From: Curtobacterium caseinilyticum
GTDB taxonomy: Bacteria; Actinomycetota; Actinomycetes; Actinomycetales; Microbacteriaceae
DNA: 64,000 nt
NCBI RefSeq assembly: GCF_030363035.1
Contig: NZ_JAUCMN010000002.1
Coordinates: forward strand, 310,001 to 374,000
Reading direction: 5' to 3'
The first letter of the stretch is position 1, and the number at the start of each line of letters is the position of its first letter. Made by a program: the position numbers and the translations under genes. The notes under the pieces were generated by a model, which was given only the letters and a program-made list of their open reading frames with translations, was not told where the DNA came from and made no database searches. Shown here one piece after another: positions 43,403-51,865 of the stretch.

Positions 43403-44182
43403 ATGGCCGGGCCACAGCAGCAGGGGACCATCGCAGGCGAGACCGCCGTGCAGCCCACCGAGCTGCGCGTCGTCAGCTACAACCTCCGCGAGCACACCGC
43501 GAACGGTGAGCTCGCCGCCCTCGCGGAAGCGTCCCAGGCGGACGTGGTCTGCGTCCAGGAGTGCGACAGCAACGACCTCGCTCCGTCGGTCGCCGGGCTG
43601 TCCCTGGCCGCCTCGACGAAGGCGAACCGGCTCGGGCTCGCGATCTACAAGCGGGACGACCGGTTCGAGGTCCAGGACTTCAGCATCCACTCGCTGCAGA
43701 AGTCGCTGCACGACCGCGTCCTCGCACCGGCGCACGAGCGCCTCATCGCCATGCGCCTGCGGGACACCGAGGCCGACGCCGACGTGATCGTCGCGTCCTT
43801 CCACGCCTCGCCGCTCACCGCCACCAACTCCCTGCGCCGCAAGCAGATCGAGGCCGCGCACCAGTTCGTCCGCGACCTGTCGGACGAGGCCCCGGCGATC
43901 ATGGTCGGCGACTTCAACTACCCGTGGTTCCAGACGAACCTGCGCCGGAAGATCGAGCAGCACGGCTTCGCGCTGTCGCTCTCGGACCAGCCGACGTACC
44001 TGCGGTACCGGAAGTTCACGGGGCACTTCGACTTCGCGACGAGCGCCGGCCTGCACATCGCCGGCGTGGAGACACTGCCCGCGGGCATCTCCGACCACCG
44101 CCCGATCCTCGTGCGTGCCCACTACGAGCACCCGGGCACGGCGACGGCCGCCGTCGAGGTCCCGGAGACCCCGGCCGCCTGA
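43403..44182 (+). CDS. Endonuclease/exonuclease/phosphatase-family protein
   Basis: 259 residues of the EEP (DNase I-like) fold. RVVSYNLREHTANGEL (Asn), DVVCVQECDSND (Glu metal ligand), FHASPLTATNSLRR (His), IMVGDFNYPWF (Asp/Asn) and GISDHRPILVRA (Asp-His) form the full catalytic set of an Mg-dependent phosphoesterase. It may act on nucleic acid, phospholipid or another phosphodiester; no signal peptide is present. GAAGG lies five bases before the ATG at 43403. Ends 142 bases before a strong hairpin. Confidence 0.88.
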   Translation: MAGPQQQGTIAGETAVQPTELRVVSYNLREHTANGELAALAEASQADVVCVQECDSNDLAPSVAGLSLAASTKANRLGLAIYKRDDRFEVQDFSIHSLQKSLHDRVLAPAHERLIAMRLRDTEADADVIVASFHASPLTATNSLRRKQIEAAHQFVRDLSDEAPAIMVGDFNYPWFQTNLRRKIEQHGFALSLSDQPTYLRYRKFTGHFDFATSAGLHIAGVETLPAGISDHRPILVRAHYEHPGTATAAVEVPETPAA

Positions 44183-44324
44183 CCCACGCGGGCCACGTCC
44201 CGCTCAGCGGGCAGGACACGCCGTCGACGTGTCGCAGCGTGCGCAGGAGGCGTCGCCGAGGTGCGCCGAGCGTGACGGAGACGGCCAGCTCGGCACGCCC
44301 GCCCCGCGGCCGACGCACCCCGTG

Positions 44325-44370
44325 ACGGACGGGAGGTGCGGTGCCAGCCGGCACCGCGCCTCCCGTCCGT
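44325..44370. terminator. 21-bp stem-loop between convergent genes, GGGAGGC family
   Basis: Arms 44325-44345 and 44350-44370 pair over 21 bases with a single T-G wobble (44337 with 44358) and a four-base loop AGCC. It contains ACGGACGGGAGG, as at 4883 and 28731. It sits between the nuclease-like gene and the end of metI, which run towards each other. A bidirectional terminator is likely; no T-run. Confidence 0.72.
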
Positions 44371-44382
44371 CCCCCGGTCGCG

Positions 44383-45057
44383 TCAGCGACGCAGCGTGGC
44401 CCGCGCCAACCGGTTGCCGATGAACTGGCCGAGCTGCACGATCACCACGATCGCGGCCACCGACACGTAGACGATCCACCAGTCGTACCGCTGCGAGCCG
44501 TAGGTGATCGCGTACTCGCCGAGGCCGCCGCCACCGACCAGGGCGCCCTGGGCGGTCATGTCGACGATGCCGATGTAGATGAAGGTGTAACCGAGGATGA
44601 GCGGCCCGAGGCCCTCGGGGATGAGCACCGTCAGCAGGATCGACAGCGGGTGGGCGCCGGACGCGCGTGCCGCCTCGACCACGCCCGGGTCCACCGCGAG
44701 CAGGTTCTGCTCGACGATGCGCGACACCGCGAACGCCGCCGCCAACGAGATCGCGAAGGTCACCGCGGGCACGCCGATGGTGGTCTGCACGACGACGCGC
44801 GACAGCGGGGCGATCGCGGCGAGGAATATCACGAACGGGATCGGCCGGACGATGTTCACGACCAGGTTGATGATCGTGTACGCGGCGCGGTTGCCGAGCA
44901 GGTTGCCCGGCCGGGTGGCGTAGAGCGCCAGGCCGAGCGCGAGCCCGATGATGCCCGCGATGACGAGCGACACGAGCGACATGACGATCGTGTCGCGCAC
45001 CGACGCCAGGAACACGTCGAAGGTGTCGATCACGCTCTGGAAGCTGCCGTTGTTCAC
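44383..45057 (-). CDS. metI: Methionine ABC transporter permease
   Basis: Membrane permease of 224 residues with five hydrophobic helices. The cytoplasmic coupling loop contains EAARASGAHPLSILLTVLIPEGLG, the EAA motif of importers, and VVNIVRPIPFVIFLAAIAP is typical of MetI. It is the last gene of metQ-metN-metI on the minus strand; its ATG overlaps the metN stop by four bases. With MetN it forms the pore complex that takes methionine (and D-methionine) from MetQ. Confidence 0.93.
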   Translation of the reverse strand: MNNGSFQSVIDTFDVFLASVRDTIVMSLVSLVIAGIIGLALGLALYATRPGNLLGNRAAYTIINLVVNIVRPIPFVIFLAAIAPLSRVVVQTTIGVPAVTFAISLAAAFAVSRIVEQNLLAVDPGVVEAARASGAHPLSILLTVLIPEGLGPLILGYTFIYIGIVDMTAQGALVGGGGLGEYAITYGSQRYDWWIVYVSVAAIVVIVQLGQFIGNRLARATLRR

Positions 45058-46094
45058 GCTGCCACCTCCTCGTCGACGGTGATCCGTCCGTCGCGCAGGG
45101 CGCCGACGGCCCGGTCGACCGCGGCGGGGTCGTCGGCCGTGAGCTCGTAGGTCAGCGAGCCGATGCGGCGCTCGCGGATCTCGCCGACGCCGCCGAAGAC
45201 GAGCTCCGCGGACACGCCCGCAGCGCGGAAGGCCGCGTCGATCCGGTTCTGCAGGCCGACCTCGTCGGTGATCTGCACCGTCACGAGTCGTCCGCGGTGG
45301 TGCTCGCGGAGCCGGGTGAGCTGCTCCGCCGAGGGACGGTCGTGCAGGGCGGTGCGGACGAACCGCTGCGCCGCGCCGGTCCCCGGGTGCGCGAACACGT
45401 CGTAGACGTCGCCGACCTCGACGACGCGTCCCTGCTCCATGACGGCGACCCGGTCGGCGATCTGCCGGACGGCGTCCATCTCGTGCGTGATGACGACGAT
45501 GGTGACGCCGAGCTCGCGGTTCACCCGACGCAGCAGCGCGAGGACCTCGGACGTCGTGTCCGGGTCGAGGGCGCTCGTGGCCTCGTCGGCGAGCAGGAGC
45601 TCGGGGTTCGACGCGAGCGCCCGGGCGATGCCGACGCGCTGCTTCTGGCCGCCGGAGAGCTGCTCCGGGTAAGCGTGCGCGCGGTCGAGCAGGCCGACGA
45701 AGTCCAGGAGCTCGGCGACCCGGCGGTCCCGTTCCGCCTTCGCGACGCCGGCGACCTTCAGCGGGTACGCGACGTTCCCGGCGATGGTGCGCGAGCGGAA
45801 CAGGTTGAACTGCTGGAAGATCATGCCGATCTTCCGACGCGCCAGACGGCGGTCCCGCTCGGGGATCGCCGTCAGGACCTGACCGCCGACGGTGACGCTG
45901 CCCGACGAGGGCAGCTCGAGCGCGTTGACGAGACGGACCAGGGTGGACTTGCCGGCGCCGGAGTACCCGATGACGCCGAGGACCTCTCCCTGGTGCACGT
46001 CCAGGGAGACGTCCTCGACGGCCACCACGGTCTCGCCGGTGTCGGCGCGGCGGTAGTGCTTCGAGACGCCGCGGAGTTCGACGAGGGCGGGCAC
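45054..46094 (-). CDS. metN: Methionine ABC transporter ATP-binding protein
   Basis: 346 residues. Walker A GYSGAGKST, signature LSGGQKQR, Walker B LLLADEATSALD, with the H-loop THEMDAV. A C-terminal NIL domain (about residues 270-346; GRLVTVQITDEVGLQNRIDAAF, in parts) senses intracellular methionine and shuts down transport. GTG at 46094 starts one base into the metQ stop (TAGTG), so the three genes are tightly coupled. Peripheral inner-membrane protein. Confidence 0.95.
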   Translation of the reverse strand: MPALVELRGVSKHYRRADTGETVVAVEDVSLDVHQGEVLGVIGYSGAGKSTLVRLVNALELPSSGSVTVGGQVLTAIPERDRRLARRKIGMIFQQFNLFRSRTIAGNVAYPLKVAGVAKAERDRRVAELLDFVGLLDRAHAYPEQLSGGQKQRVGIARALASNPELLLADEATSALDPDTTSEVLALLRRVNRELGVTIVVITHEMDAVRQIADRVAVMEQGRVVEVGDVYDVFAHPGTGAAQRFVRTALHDRPSAEQLTRLREHHRGRLVTVQITDEVGLQNRIDAAFRAAGVSAELVFGGVGEIRERRIGSLTYELTADDPAAVDRAVGALRDGRITVDEEVAA

Positions 46095-47044
46095 TACTGC
46101 TTGGCCGCCTTCGCGTCCTGCTCGACCTTCGCGAGCTCCGCCTGGAGCTCCGAGGCGCTCTCGTCGCGGGCGACGGCCTCGGGCAGGTCCTTCTCGAAGG
46201 CTTCCTGCACGGCCGTGTCCTGGAAGAGCTTCGCCAGGTCGAGGTACGTCTCGTTGTGCTTGTCGGCGTCCCGCACCGCGAACACGTTGACGTACGGGGC
46301 TGCGCTGGCGCTCGACGGGTCGTCCTGGTAGATGATGTCGCTCGTCGGCAGCTTCGCGGCGGTGGCGAAGTTGTTGTTCACGACGGCGGCGGCGACGGAG
46401 CCCTGCTGCAGCGCGTTCGCGGTCTGCGACGCGTCGAGCGGCTGGACGTCGACCTTCGACGACTCGATGTCGGTGGCCGTGGAGAACGCCGATCCACCGT
46501 CCTTCAGCTCGAGGAGCCCGGCAGCCTGCAGGATGAGGAGCGCGCGCGCCTGGTTGATCGAGTCGTTCGGGATCGCGACCTTCGCGTCCGCCGGCAGTTC
46601 GCTCGTCTTGTCGTACTCCGTCGCGTAGAGCGGCAGCGGGTACACGGCGGTCGAGCCGATCGGCTGCAGGTCGTCGTTCGACGTGACGTTGTAGTCCGCC
46701 AGGTACTGGATGTGCTGGAACTGGTTGATGTCCAGCTGGCCGTCCTTGAGCGCGGGGTTCGGCAGCGAGTAGTCGGAGAAGTTCGTCAGCTCCACGGTGA
46801 CGCCGAGCTCGTCCTTCGCGAGCTTCGTGTACGTGCTCCAGTAGCCGAGCGACTTGTCGGCGACGCCGATGGTCACGGTCTTGTCGGCACCACCACCGGC
46901 CGCTGCGTCGTCGGACCCGCCGGAGCGCACGGCGGCCACGACGACGGCGACGACGATCGCCACGACGACCACCGCCGCGGCGATGATCCAGCCGATCGGG
47001 CGCTTGCCCTTCGGCTTCTGGGGCAGGACGGGTGCTGCGGACAT
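46094..47044 (-). CDS. metQ: Methionine ABC transporter substrate-binding protein, membrane-anchored
   Basis: 316 residues of the NlpA/MetQ family: VTIGVADKSLGYWSTYTKLAKDELG, DINQFQHIQYLADYN, YATEYDKTSELPADAKVAIPNDSINQARALLILQ (in parts) build the two-lobed binding site. Residues 17-40 form a hydrophobic anchor after a Lys-rich start (KPKGKRPIGWII). No lipobox cysteine is present, unlike the usual MetQ lipoprotein, so it is probably held by this helix. ATG at 47044 follows GAGGA. I see no SAM riboswitch upstream. Confidence 0.9.
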   Translation of the reverse strand: MSAAPVLPQKPKGKRPIGWIIAAAVVVVAIVVAVVVAAVRSGGSDDAAAGGGADKTVTIGVADKSLGYWSTYTKLAKDELGVTVELTNFSDYSLPNPALKDGQLDINQFQHIQYLADYNVTSNDDLQPIGSTAVYPLPLYATEYDKTSELPADAKVAIPNDSINQARALLILQAAGLLELKDGGSAFSTATDIESSKVDVQPLDASQTANALQQGSVAAAVVNNNFATAAKLPTSDIIYQDDPSSASAAPYVNVFAVRDADKHNETYLDLAKLFQDTAVQEAFEKDLPEAVARDESASELQAELAKVEQDAKAAKQ

Positions 47045-47217
47045 GGGTGCTCCTCGTGGGCCGTGCTGTGGGGGTCGCGGTGGTCCGCGGTGCATCCGAG
47101 TGTGACGGGCATCGGCGAGCGGGGGCCAATCCGTTCCGCCGTGTTACATCGCGCGGACTCGTCCACAGGCGCTGCCCGGGAAGCCACGGACGCAGCACCG
47201 CTTGGTTGACTCGGACC

Positions 47218-47709
47218 GTGCGCAGCATCGAACTCGTCCTGGACCCCGACTCCGACGCGGCCGTCCGTGCGGCCTGGGACGCCCTGACCGCCGCCGACCT
47301 GCCGAGCCTCGGTCGCTCGGGGACGAACAGTCCGCACGTCACACTGGCCGCGGGGGACGAGCTCCCCGTGCCCGAGGGCTTCGACGCGCCGGTCCCGACG
47401 TCGCTGCGGCTCGGCGGCCTCCTGCTGTTCCCCGCTGGTCCGGAACGGTCGGTGCTCGTCCGCGCGGTCGTCGTCGACCCCGCGCTGGCCGCGTTCCACG
47501 ACGCGGTGCTCCGGAACGCACCGGGCGCGGTCGAGACCTCCCTGCCCGGCGCGTGGTCGCCACACGTGACCTTCGCACGCCGCGTCCGCGACGCCGACCT
47601 GCCCGCGGCGGTCGCCGCGCTCCGCTCGGTGCCGCTCCCGGACTCGCTGGCCGTCGGTGGCGTGCGTCACTGGGACGGGGAGACGAAGACCGTCACGCCC
47701 GTGGCCTGA
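47218..47709 (+). CDS. 2'-5' RNA ligase/phosphodiesterase-like (2H) protein
   Basis: 163 residues with the two histidine motifs of the 2H superfamily: SPHVTLAAG (about residue 41) and SPHVTFARR (about 117). Such proteins hydrolyse or join 2'-5' or 2',3'-cyclic phosphodiester bonds in RNA or nucleotides. The fold begins RSIELVLDPDSDAAVR at GTG 47218. Divergent from metQ; convergent with the alditol-oxidase-like gene, with heptanucleotide repeats between. Substrate unknown. Confidence 0.83.
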   Translation: MRSIELVLDPDSDAAVRAAWDALTAADLPSLGRSGTNSPHVTLAAGDELPVPEGFDAPVPTSLRLGGLLLFPAGPERSVLVRAVVVDPALAAFHDAVLRNAPGAVETSLPGAWSPHVTFARRVRDADLPAAVAALRSVPLPDSLAVGGVRHWDGETKTVTPVA

Positions 47710-47711
47710 CG

Positions 47712-47812
47712 GCGTCGGGCGTCGGGCGTCGGGCGTCGGGCGTCGGGCGTCGGTGTCGCGGCCGCGTGGCGCGTGCCGCGTGCCGCGTGCCGCGTGCCGC
47801 GTGCCGCGTGCC
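47712..47812. repeat. Two heptanucleotide tandem arrays between convergent genes
   Basis: Six copies of GCGTCGG at 47712-47753 and, after 17 bases, six copies of GCGTGCC at 47771-47812. The array starts right after the RNA-ligase-like stop. Both units share GCGT and are seven bases long, so gain or loss of copies by slippage is expected. No coding role is apparent in the annotated genes. Confidence 0.9.
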
Positions 47813-47833
47813 GCGTCGGCCTGGAGGCCCGGG

Positions 47834-49081
47834 TCAGGTCCGCAGGACCCGCTCGCCGAACGCCGACGCGAACGTCCGGTCCGGGTCGGCCGCGGCGACG
47901 AGGCGGCGGAAGTCCGGCAGCCTGGGCCAGAGCGCCTCGACGGCGTCGGCGTCGAGCGAGCTCATCTTGCCCCAGTGCGGTCGGCCGTCGAAGGGGGCCA
48001 GGCGCGCCTCGAGGTCGGGGAGCAGCGCCGCGACCTCGACGGGGTGCTTGCGCCACGTAAACGCGATGCACAGGACGTCCTCGCCCTGCGTCGGGCTGAG
48101 CCAGGACGGGTCCGCCGCCATCGTCCGGAGCTCGCACACGTGCAGGTGCGGCTGGATCCGCTCCGCGAGCCCGCGCACCGCCTCGAGTGCGGCGGCCGCG
48201 TGCCGCAGGGGGACGAAGTGCTCGCTCTGCACCTCGGACCCGACGCTCGGGACGGCGTCGATGGGGAAGTGCGGAAGACGGTCCCACCAGGGGCCGACCG
48301 AGCCGTCCCGAGCGGTGTGGTGGCCGTCCGCGGGGCGTCCCGGCAGCCGTGGCGCACCGAGCAGGGCGTCGGGGACGGCGACGTCGTCCGCTCCCTCCGG
48401 GACGCGGGACTTCAGCAGCACCTCGCTCACCTCGTCCCCGAAGACCGTGTACGAGCAGACCGAGTACGCGGCCGCGTGCACCTCGGCGACGTCCGCCACG
48501 AACCGGTCCCACGGGATCGGCCCGTACGTGTCCTGCCGCATCCGGTAGGTCGGTTCGACGTCGACCTCGACGCGCGTCACGATCCCGAGCAGGCCGAGGT
48601 GCAGGACGGCACCCTCGAAGCCGTCGTCGCCGCGCGCCACGGTCCGCCGCTCGCCGTCCGGTCCGAGCACCTCGAACGCACGCACCGCCGTGCTGAGCGA
48701 ACCGAGTGCGGTGCCGGAGCCGTGGGTCCCGGTGGCGATCGCGCCGCCGAGCGAGATGTGCGGGAGCGACCCGGTGTTGTGCAGGGCGACGCCCGCCGCC
48801 TCGAGGTCGGGGGCGACGACGCCGTACCGCGTCCCGGCGCCCATCGTCGCGCTGTCGGCGGCGGTGTCCACGACGAGGTCGGTCGGGATGCCCGTCAGGT
48901 CGAGCAGCACACCGGGACCGTCGGCGACGTCGTTGAACGAGTGCCGGGTGCCGAGTCCGTGCACGCGGGGCGACCGTGCGACCAGCTCGGCGGCCTCGTC
49001 GATCGTCCGCGGACGTTCGACCCGTTCGGCCGAGTACGTCACCGTGCCGGACCAGTTGAGCTCGCGCATCGTCGCCCGCAT
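47834..49081 (-). CDS. Alditol oxidase-like FAD-binding oxidase
   Basis: 415-residue flavoprotein of the VAO family, near alditol/xylitol oxidase and D-arabinono-lactone oxidase. HGLGTRHSFNDVADG contains the histidine to which FAD is bound covalently in AldO; TGSLPHISLGGAIATGTHGSG is the FAD loop; the C-terminal RPHWGKM is the substrate/flavin signature. It would oxidise a sugar alcohol with oxygen, giving hydrogen peroxide. ATG at 49081 (or 49069). Convergent with the 2H gene; same direction as the MFS exporter 70 bases upstream. Confidence 0.9.
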   Translation of the reverse strand: MRATMRELNWSGTVTYSAERVERPRTIDEAAELVARSPRVHGLGTRHSFNDVADGPGVLLDLTGIPTDLVVDTAADSATMGAGTRYGVVAPDLEAAGVALHNTGSLPHISLGGAIATGTHGSGTALGSLSTAVRAFEVLGPDGERRTVARGDDGFEGAVLHLGLLGIVTRVEVDVEPTYRMRQDTYGPIPWDRFVADVAEVHAAAYSVCSYTVFGDEVSEVLLKSRVPEGADDVAVPDALLGAPRLPGRPADGHHTARDGSVGPWWDRLPHFPIDAVPSVGSEVQSEHFVPLRHAAAALEAVRGLAERIQPHLHVCELRTMAADPSWLSPTQGEDVLCIAFTWRKHPVEVAALLPDLEARLAPFDGRPHWGKMSSLDADAVEALWPRLPDFRRLVAAADPDRTFASAFGERVLRT

Positions 49082-49151
49082 GCGGCCACGATGCCACGTC
49101 CGGGTCGTCGGGGTGCGGCGCCGTCACCGACGCGGCACCCCGCGGCCGGGG

Positions 49152-50636
49152 TCAGTGCATCGCGGGCGCACCGGCCGGGGCACCCTCGGGCGTCTCCAGG
49201 CGGCGCACCATCGCCGAGGTCGCGATCCCGAAGAGCGAGATCACGGCACCGACGAGGAACGCGGTCTGCACGCCGGAGGCCGTCGCCGCCGCCACACCGG
49301 ACGCATCCGCACCGGCACCGGCCGAGGCCGCACCGATCGTGAGCAGCGTCACGAAGAGCGCGGTGCCGGCCGCGCCCGCGAGCTGCTGCGCCGTCCCGAG
49401 CACCGCGCTGCCGTGCGAGTAGAGCTTCGGCGGCAGACCGCCCAGCGCGGCGGTGAAGAGCGGCGTGAAGGTCAGGGCCAGGCCGATGCTCAGCACGACG
49501 TGGGCGCCGAGGACGAACCAGACGCTGGTGCCGACGCCGACGGTGGACAGCGCCCAGAGCACCGCGCTGATGATGATCGAGCCGGGCACCAGCAGGACGC
49601 GGGGGCCGCGACGGTCGTAGATCCGTCCGACGACGGGGGAGAGCAGACCCATGATCAGGCCGCCGGGCAGCAGCAGGAGGCCGACGGTCAGGACCTCGAG
49701 GCCGAGCACGCGCTCCAGGTAGATCGGCAGCAGGATGAGCGTGCCGAACATCGCCATGAAGCTGAGTCCCATCGCCACGATCGGGACGGTGAAGCCCTTC
49801 GTGCGGAAGGTGCGGAGGTCGAGCAGGGCGCTGTCGGTGCGCTGGAGGCGCGTCTGTCGGACCACGAAGACCGCCAGGGCCGCGAAGCCGACGACCAGCG
49901 CGAGGACGGGGACGAGGGGTCCGGTCGAACCGGCTTCGCCGAAGCTCGACAGGCCGAACACGATGCCGCCGAACGCGACCGCGGAGAGCACGACCGAGAG
50001 CACGTCGAGCGGTGCCCTGCGGGGCGTGGTGACGTTCCGGACCTTGAGCGCGCCGAGCACGAGCGCGGCGACGGCGATCGGCAGGACGAAGCCGAACAGC
50101 CAGCGCCAGGTGAATGCGTTGAGGATCAGGCCGGAGATCGTCGGTCCGACGGCGGGGGCGACCGAGATGACGATCGAGATGTTGCCCATGATCCGTCCGC
50201 GGTGCGCGGGCTCGACCAGGTTGAGGACCGTCGTCATGAGCAGCGGCATCATGATCGCGGTGCCGCTCGCCTGCACGATGCGGCCGACGAGGAGCACGGG
50301 GAAGCCGGGGGCTGCGAGGGCGACGGCGGTGCCGACCGAGAACAGCGCCATGGCGGTGATGAACACCTGACGGGTGCTGAAGCGCTGCAGCAGGAAGCCC
50401 GTGATCGGGATGACCACCGCCATCGTCAGCAGGAAGCCCGTGGTGAGCCACTGCCCGGTCGCGGCGGAGATGTCGAGGTCCTCCATGAGCCGCGGCAGGG
50501 CGACGCCCATGATCGTCTCGTTGAGGATGACGACGAACGCGGAGACGAGCAGCAGCCCGATCACGAGTCGGGTCTCACCGGCGGAGGGCTGCGAGACGCT
50601 CCCGGTGCGCGGGGCGGAATCGACGGCCTGGGTCAT
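49152..50636 (-). CDS. MFS multidrug exporter (DHA2/EmrB family)
   Basis: 494 residues, 14 predicted helices. VVILNETIMGVALPRLMEDLDIS is the EmrB/LfrA-type first helix; WLTTGFLLTMAVVIPITGFL, the exporter motif C region ISVAPAVGPTISGLIL, and a long Ala/Gly-rich loop near residue 455 follow (in parts). Expected to pump out toxic organic molecules using the proton gradient. ATG at 50636, about 125 bases from the acylphosphatase stop. The gene could be controlled by the MarR protein, but no site is seen. Confidence 0.9.
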   Translation of the reverse strand: MTQAVDSAPRTGSVSQPSAGETRLVIGLLLVSAFVVILNETIMGVALPRLMEDLDISAATGQWLTTGFLLTMAVVIPITGFLLQRFSTRQVFITAMALFSVGTAVALAAPGFPVLLVGRIVQASGTAIMMPLLMTTVLNLVEPAHRGRIMGNISIVISVAPAVGPTISGLILNAFTWRWLFGFVLPIAVAALVLGALKVRNVTTPRRAPLDVLSVVLSAVAFGGIVFGLSSFGEAGSTGPLVPVLALVVGFAALAVFVVRQTRLQRTDSALLDLRTFRTKGFTVPIVAMGLSFMAMFGTLILLPIYLERVLGLEVLTVGLLLLPGGLIMGLLSPVVGRIYDRRGPRVLLVPGSIIISAVLWALSTVGVGTSVWFVLGAHVVLSIGLALTFTPLFTAALGGLPPKLYSHGSAVLGTAQQLAGAAGTALFVTLLTIGAASAGAGADASGVAAATASGVQTAFLVGAVISLFGIATSAMVRRLETPEGAPAGAPAMH

Positions 50637-50763
50637 GCGGGGCTCCTGGGGAGTGACGGCGTGCGGGGAGGCGCGGACTGCGCAGACGAGGCAACAGCCT
50701 GAACGGATCCGAGTATTCCGCTTCCGTGTGTCGTCCTCGTGAACGGATCGATCCCGCGCGTGG

Positions 50764-51045
50764 TCAGCGCAGGATCGCGAACCCGTCGCCGTCGCCGTGC
50801 GGCACGACGTCACGCCGGGCGACCTCGGTCACGGTGGCGGTCGGCGGGCCGGTGCGCAGGAACGCCATGAGCGCCTCGACCGACTCGGACGGCCCCTCGG
50901 CCTCGACCTCGACCGTCCCGTCGAACAGGTTCCTGGCGTACCCGTCGAGCTCCAGCCCGTCTGCCTTGCGTGCGGTCCAGTACCGGAAGCCGACCCCCTG
51001 CACCGAGCCGGACACCACGGCGTGCACCCTCGTCACCGTCGTCAT
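50764..51045 (-). CDS. acyP: Acylphosphatase
   Basis: 93-residue enzyme hydrolysing acyl phosphates. The acylphosphatase signature is intact: VHAVVSGSVQGVGFRYWT, with the phosphate-binding arginine of GVGFR, and GYARNLFDGTVEVEAEG with the catalytic asparagine. ATG at 51045. Divergent from the NAD operon, with 100 bases between the starts. A single-domain housekeeping-type enzyme. Confidence 0.94.
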   Translation of the reverse strand: MTTVTRVHAVVSGSVQGVGFRYWTARKADGLELDGYARNLFDGTVEVEAEGPSESVEALMAFLRTGPPTATVTEVARRDVVPHGDGDGFAILR

Positions 51046-51113
51046 GCCGTCAATCTAGGCACGAGCGGTCCCTGACGCGTTACAGGACTGTTCCGGTCTC
51101 GTGAACGGTGATA

Positions 51114-51152
51114 GTGTCATCGCAACCCGAACACTTCGAGTCAAGATGACAC
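51114..51152. promoter_or_regulatory. Candidate regulatory inverted repeat at the nrtR start
   Basis: GTGTCAT (51114-51120) and ATGACAC (51146-51152) are exact inverted copies with 25 bases between, the right one overlapping the nrtR start codon. The stretch is A+T-rich for this genome. It may be the site by which NrtR represses its own NAD operon, but I cannot match it to a confirmed NrtR consensus. Confidence 0.35.
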
Positions 51153-51865
51153 AAACAGACCCCACCAGCATCCGCGTCGCGGTGTCCACCGTGATCGTCG
51201 CCCTGCGCCCGCACCCCGACACGGGGGCGCCGGCGCTGTGGATGCCCCTGGTGCGTCGCGTGACCGCCCCGTTCGAGGGCTCCTGGGCGCTGCCGGGCGG
51301 CTGGGTCGGCCCGGACGAGGGGCTCGAGGACTCCGCCGCGGCACGACTGCGCGAGACGACGAACGTGCAGCCCCGCTACCTCGAGCAGCTCTACGCGTTC
51401 GGCGACGTCGACCGGTCGCCGAGCCGGGTCGTGTCGATCGTGTACTGGGCGCTCGTGCACCCGGACGAGGCCGACTCCGTGCCCGACGACTGGAACGTCC
51501 GGTGGTTCCTGGCCGACGAGCACCCGCAGCTCGCCTTCGACCACGACCGCATCGTCGAGTACGCGCTCTGGCGCCTGCGGAACAAGGTGTCGTACTCCCG
51601 GATCGCGCAGGCCTTCCTCGGCGACCGGTTCACCCTCGCGGAACTCCGCGGCGTGTACGAGGCCGTGCTCGGGCGGACGCTCGACCCCGCGAACTTCCGC
51701 CGCCAGGTCGCCCAGGGCGACGCCGTGCTGGCCACCGACGAGACCACGAGCGGCGACCGGCACCGTCCGGCCCGGCTCTACCGCTCGAACCCCGACCTGG
51801 CGTACGCCGACAACGGCCCGCTCACGCCCCCGACCCGACAGGAACGACCGTGTCCATCGCGCTGA
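51146..51865 (+). CDS. nrtR: NrtR, Nudix-related regulator of NAD biosynthesis
   Basis: 239 residues: an N-terminal Nudix-like domain (about 1-145) that senses ADP-ribose, and a C-terminal winged helix (about 155-225; RIAQAFLGDRFTLAELRGVYEAVLG with DPANFRRQV, in parts). The Nudix box is degenerate (WALPGGWVGPDEGLEDSA then RLRETTNV; the REUxEE glutamates are lost), as in NrtR regulators that bind but do not cleave. It heads the nad operon and overlaps nadA by 16 bases. It should repress the operon when NAD is ample. Confidence 0.9.
   Translation: MTQTDPTSIRVAVSTVIVALRPHPDTGAPALWMPLVRRVTAPFEGSWALPGGWVGPDEGLEDSAAARLRETTNVQPRYLEQLYAFGDVDRSPSRVVSIVYWALVHPDEADSVPDDWNVRWFLADEHPQLAFDHDRIVEYALWRLRNKVSYSRIAQAFLGDRFTLAELRGVYEAVLGRTLDPANFRRQVAQGDAVLATDETTSGDRHRPARLYRSNPDLAYADNGPLTPPTRQERPCPSR

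Noticed and set aside
47045..47217. SAM or other riboswitch upstream of metQ
   Set aside because: I could not recognise any conserved SAM aptamer pattern on the minus strand; the gap is short and shared with a divergent gene.
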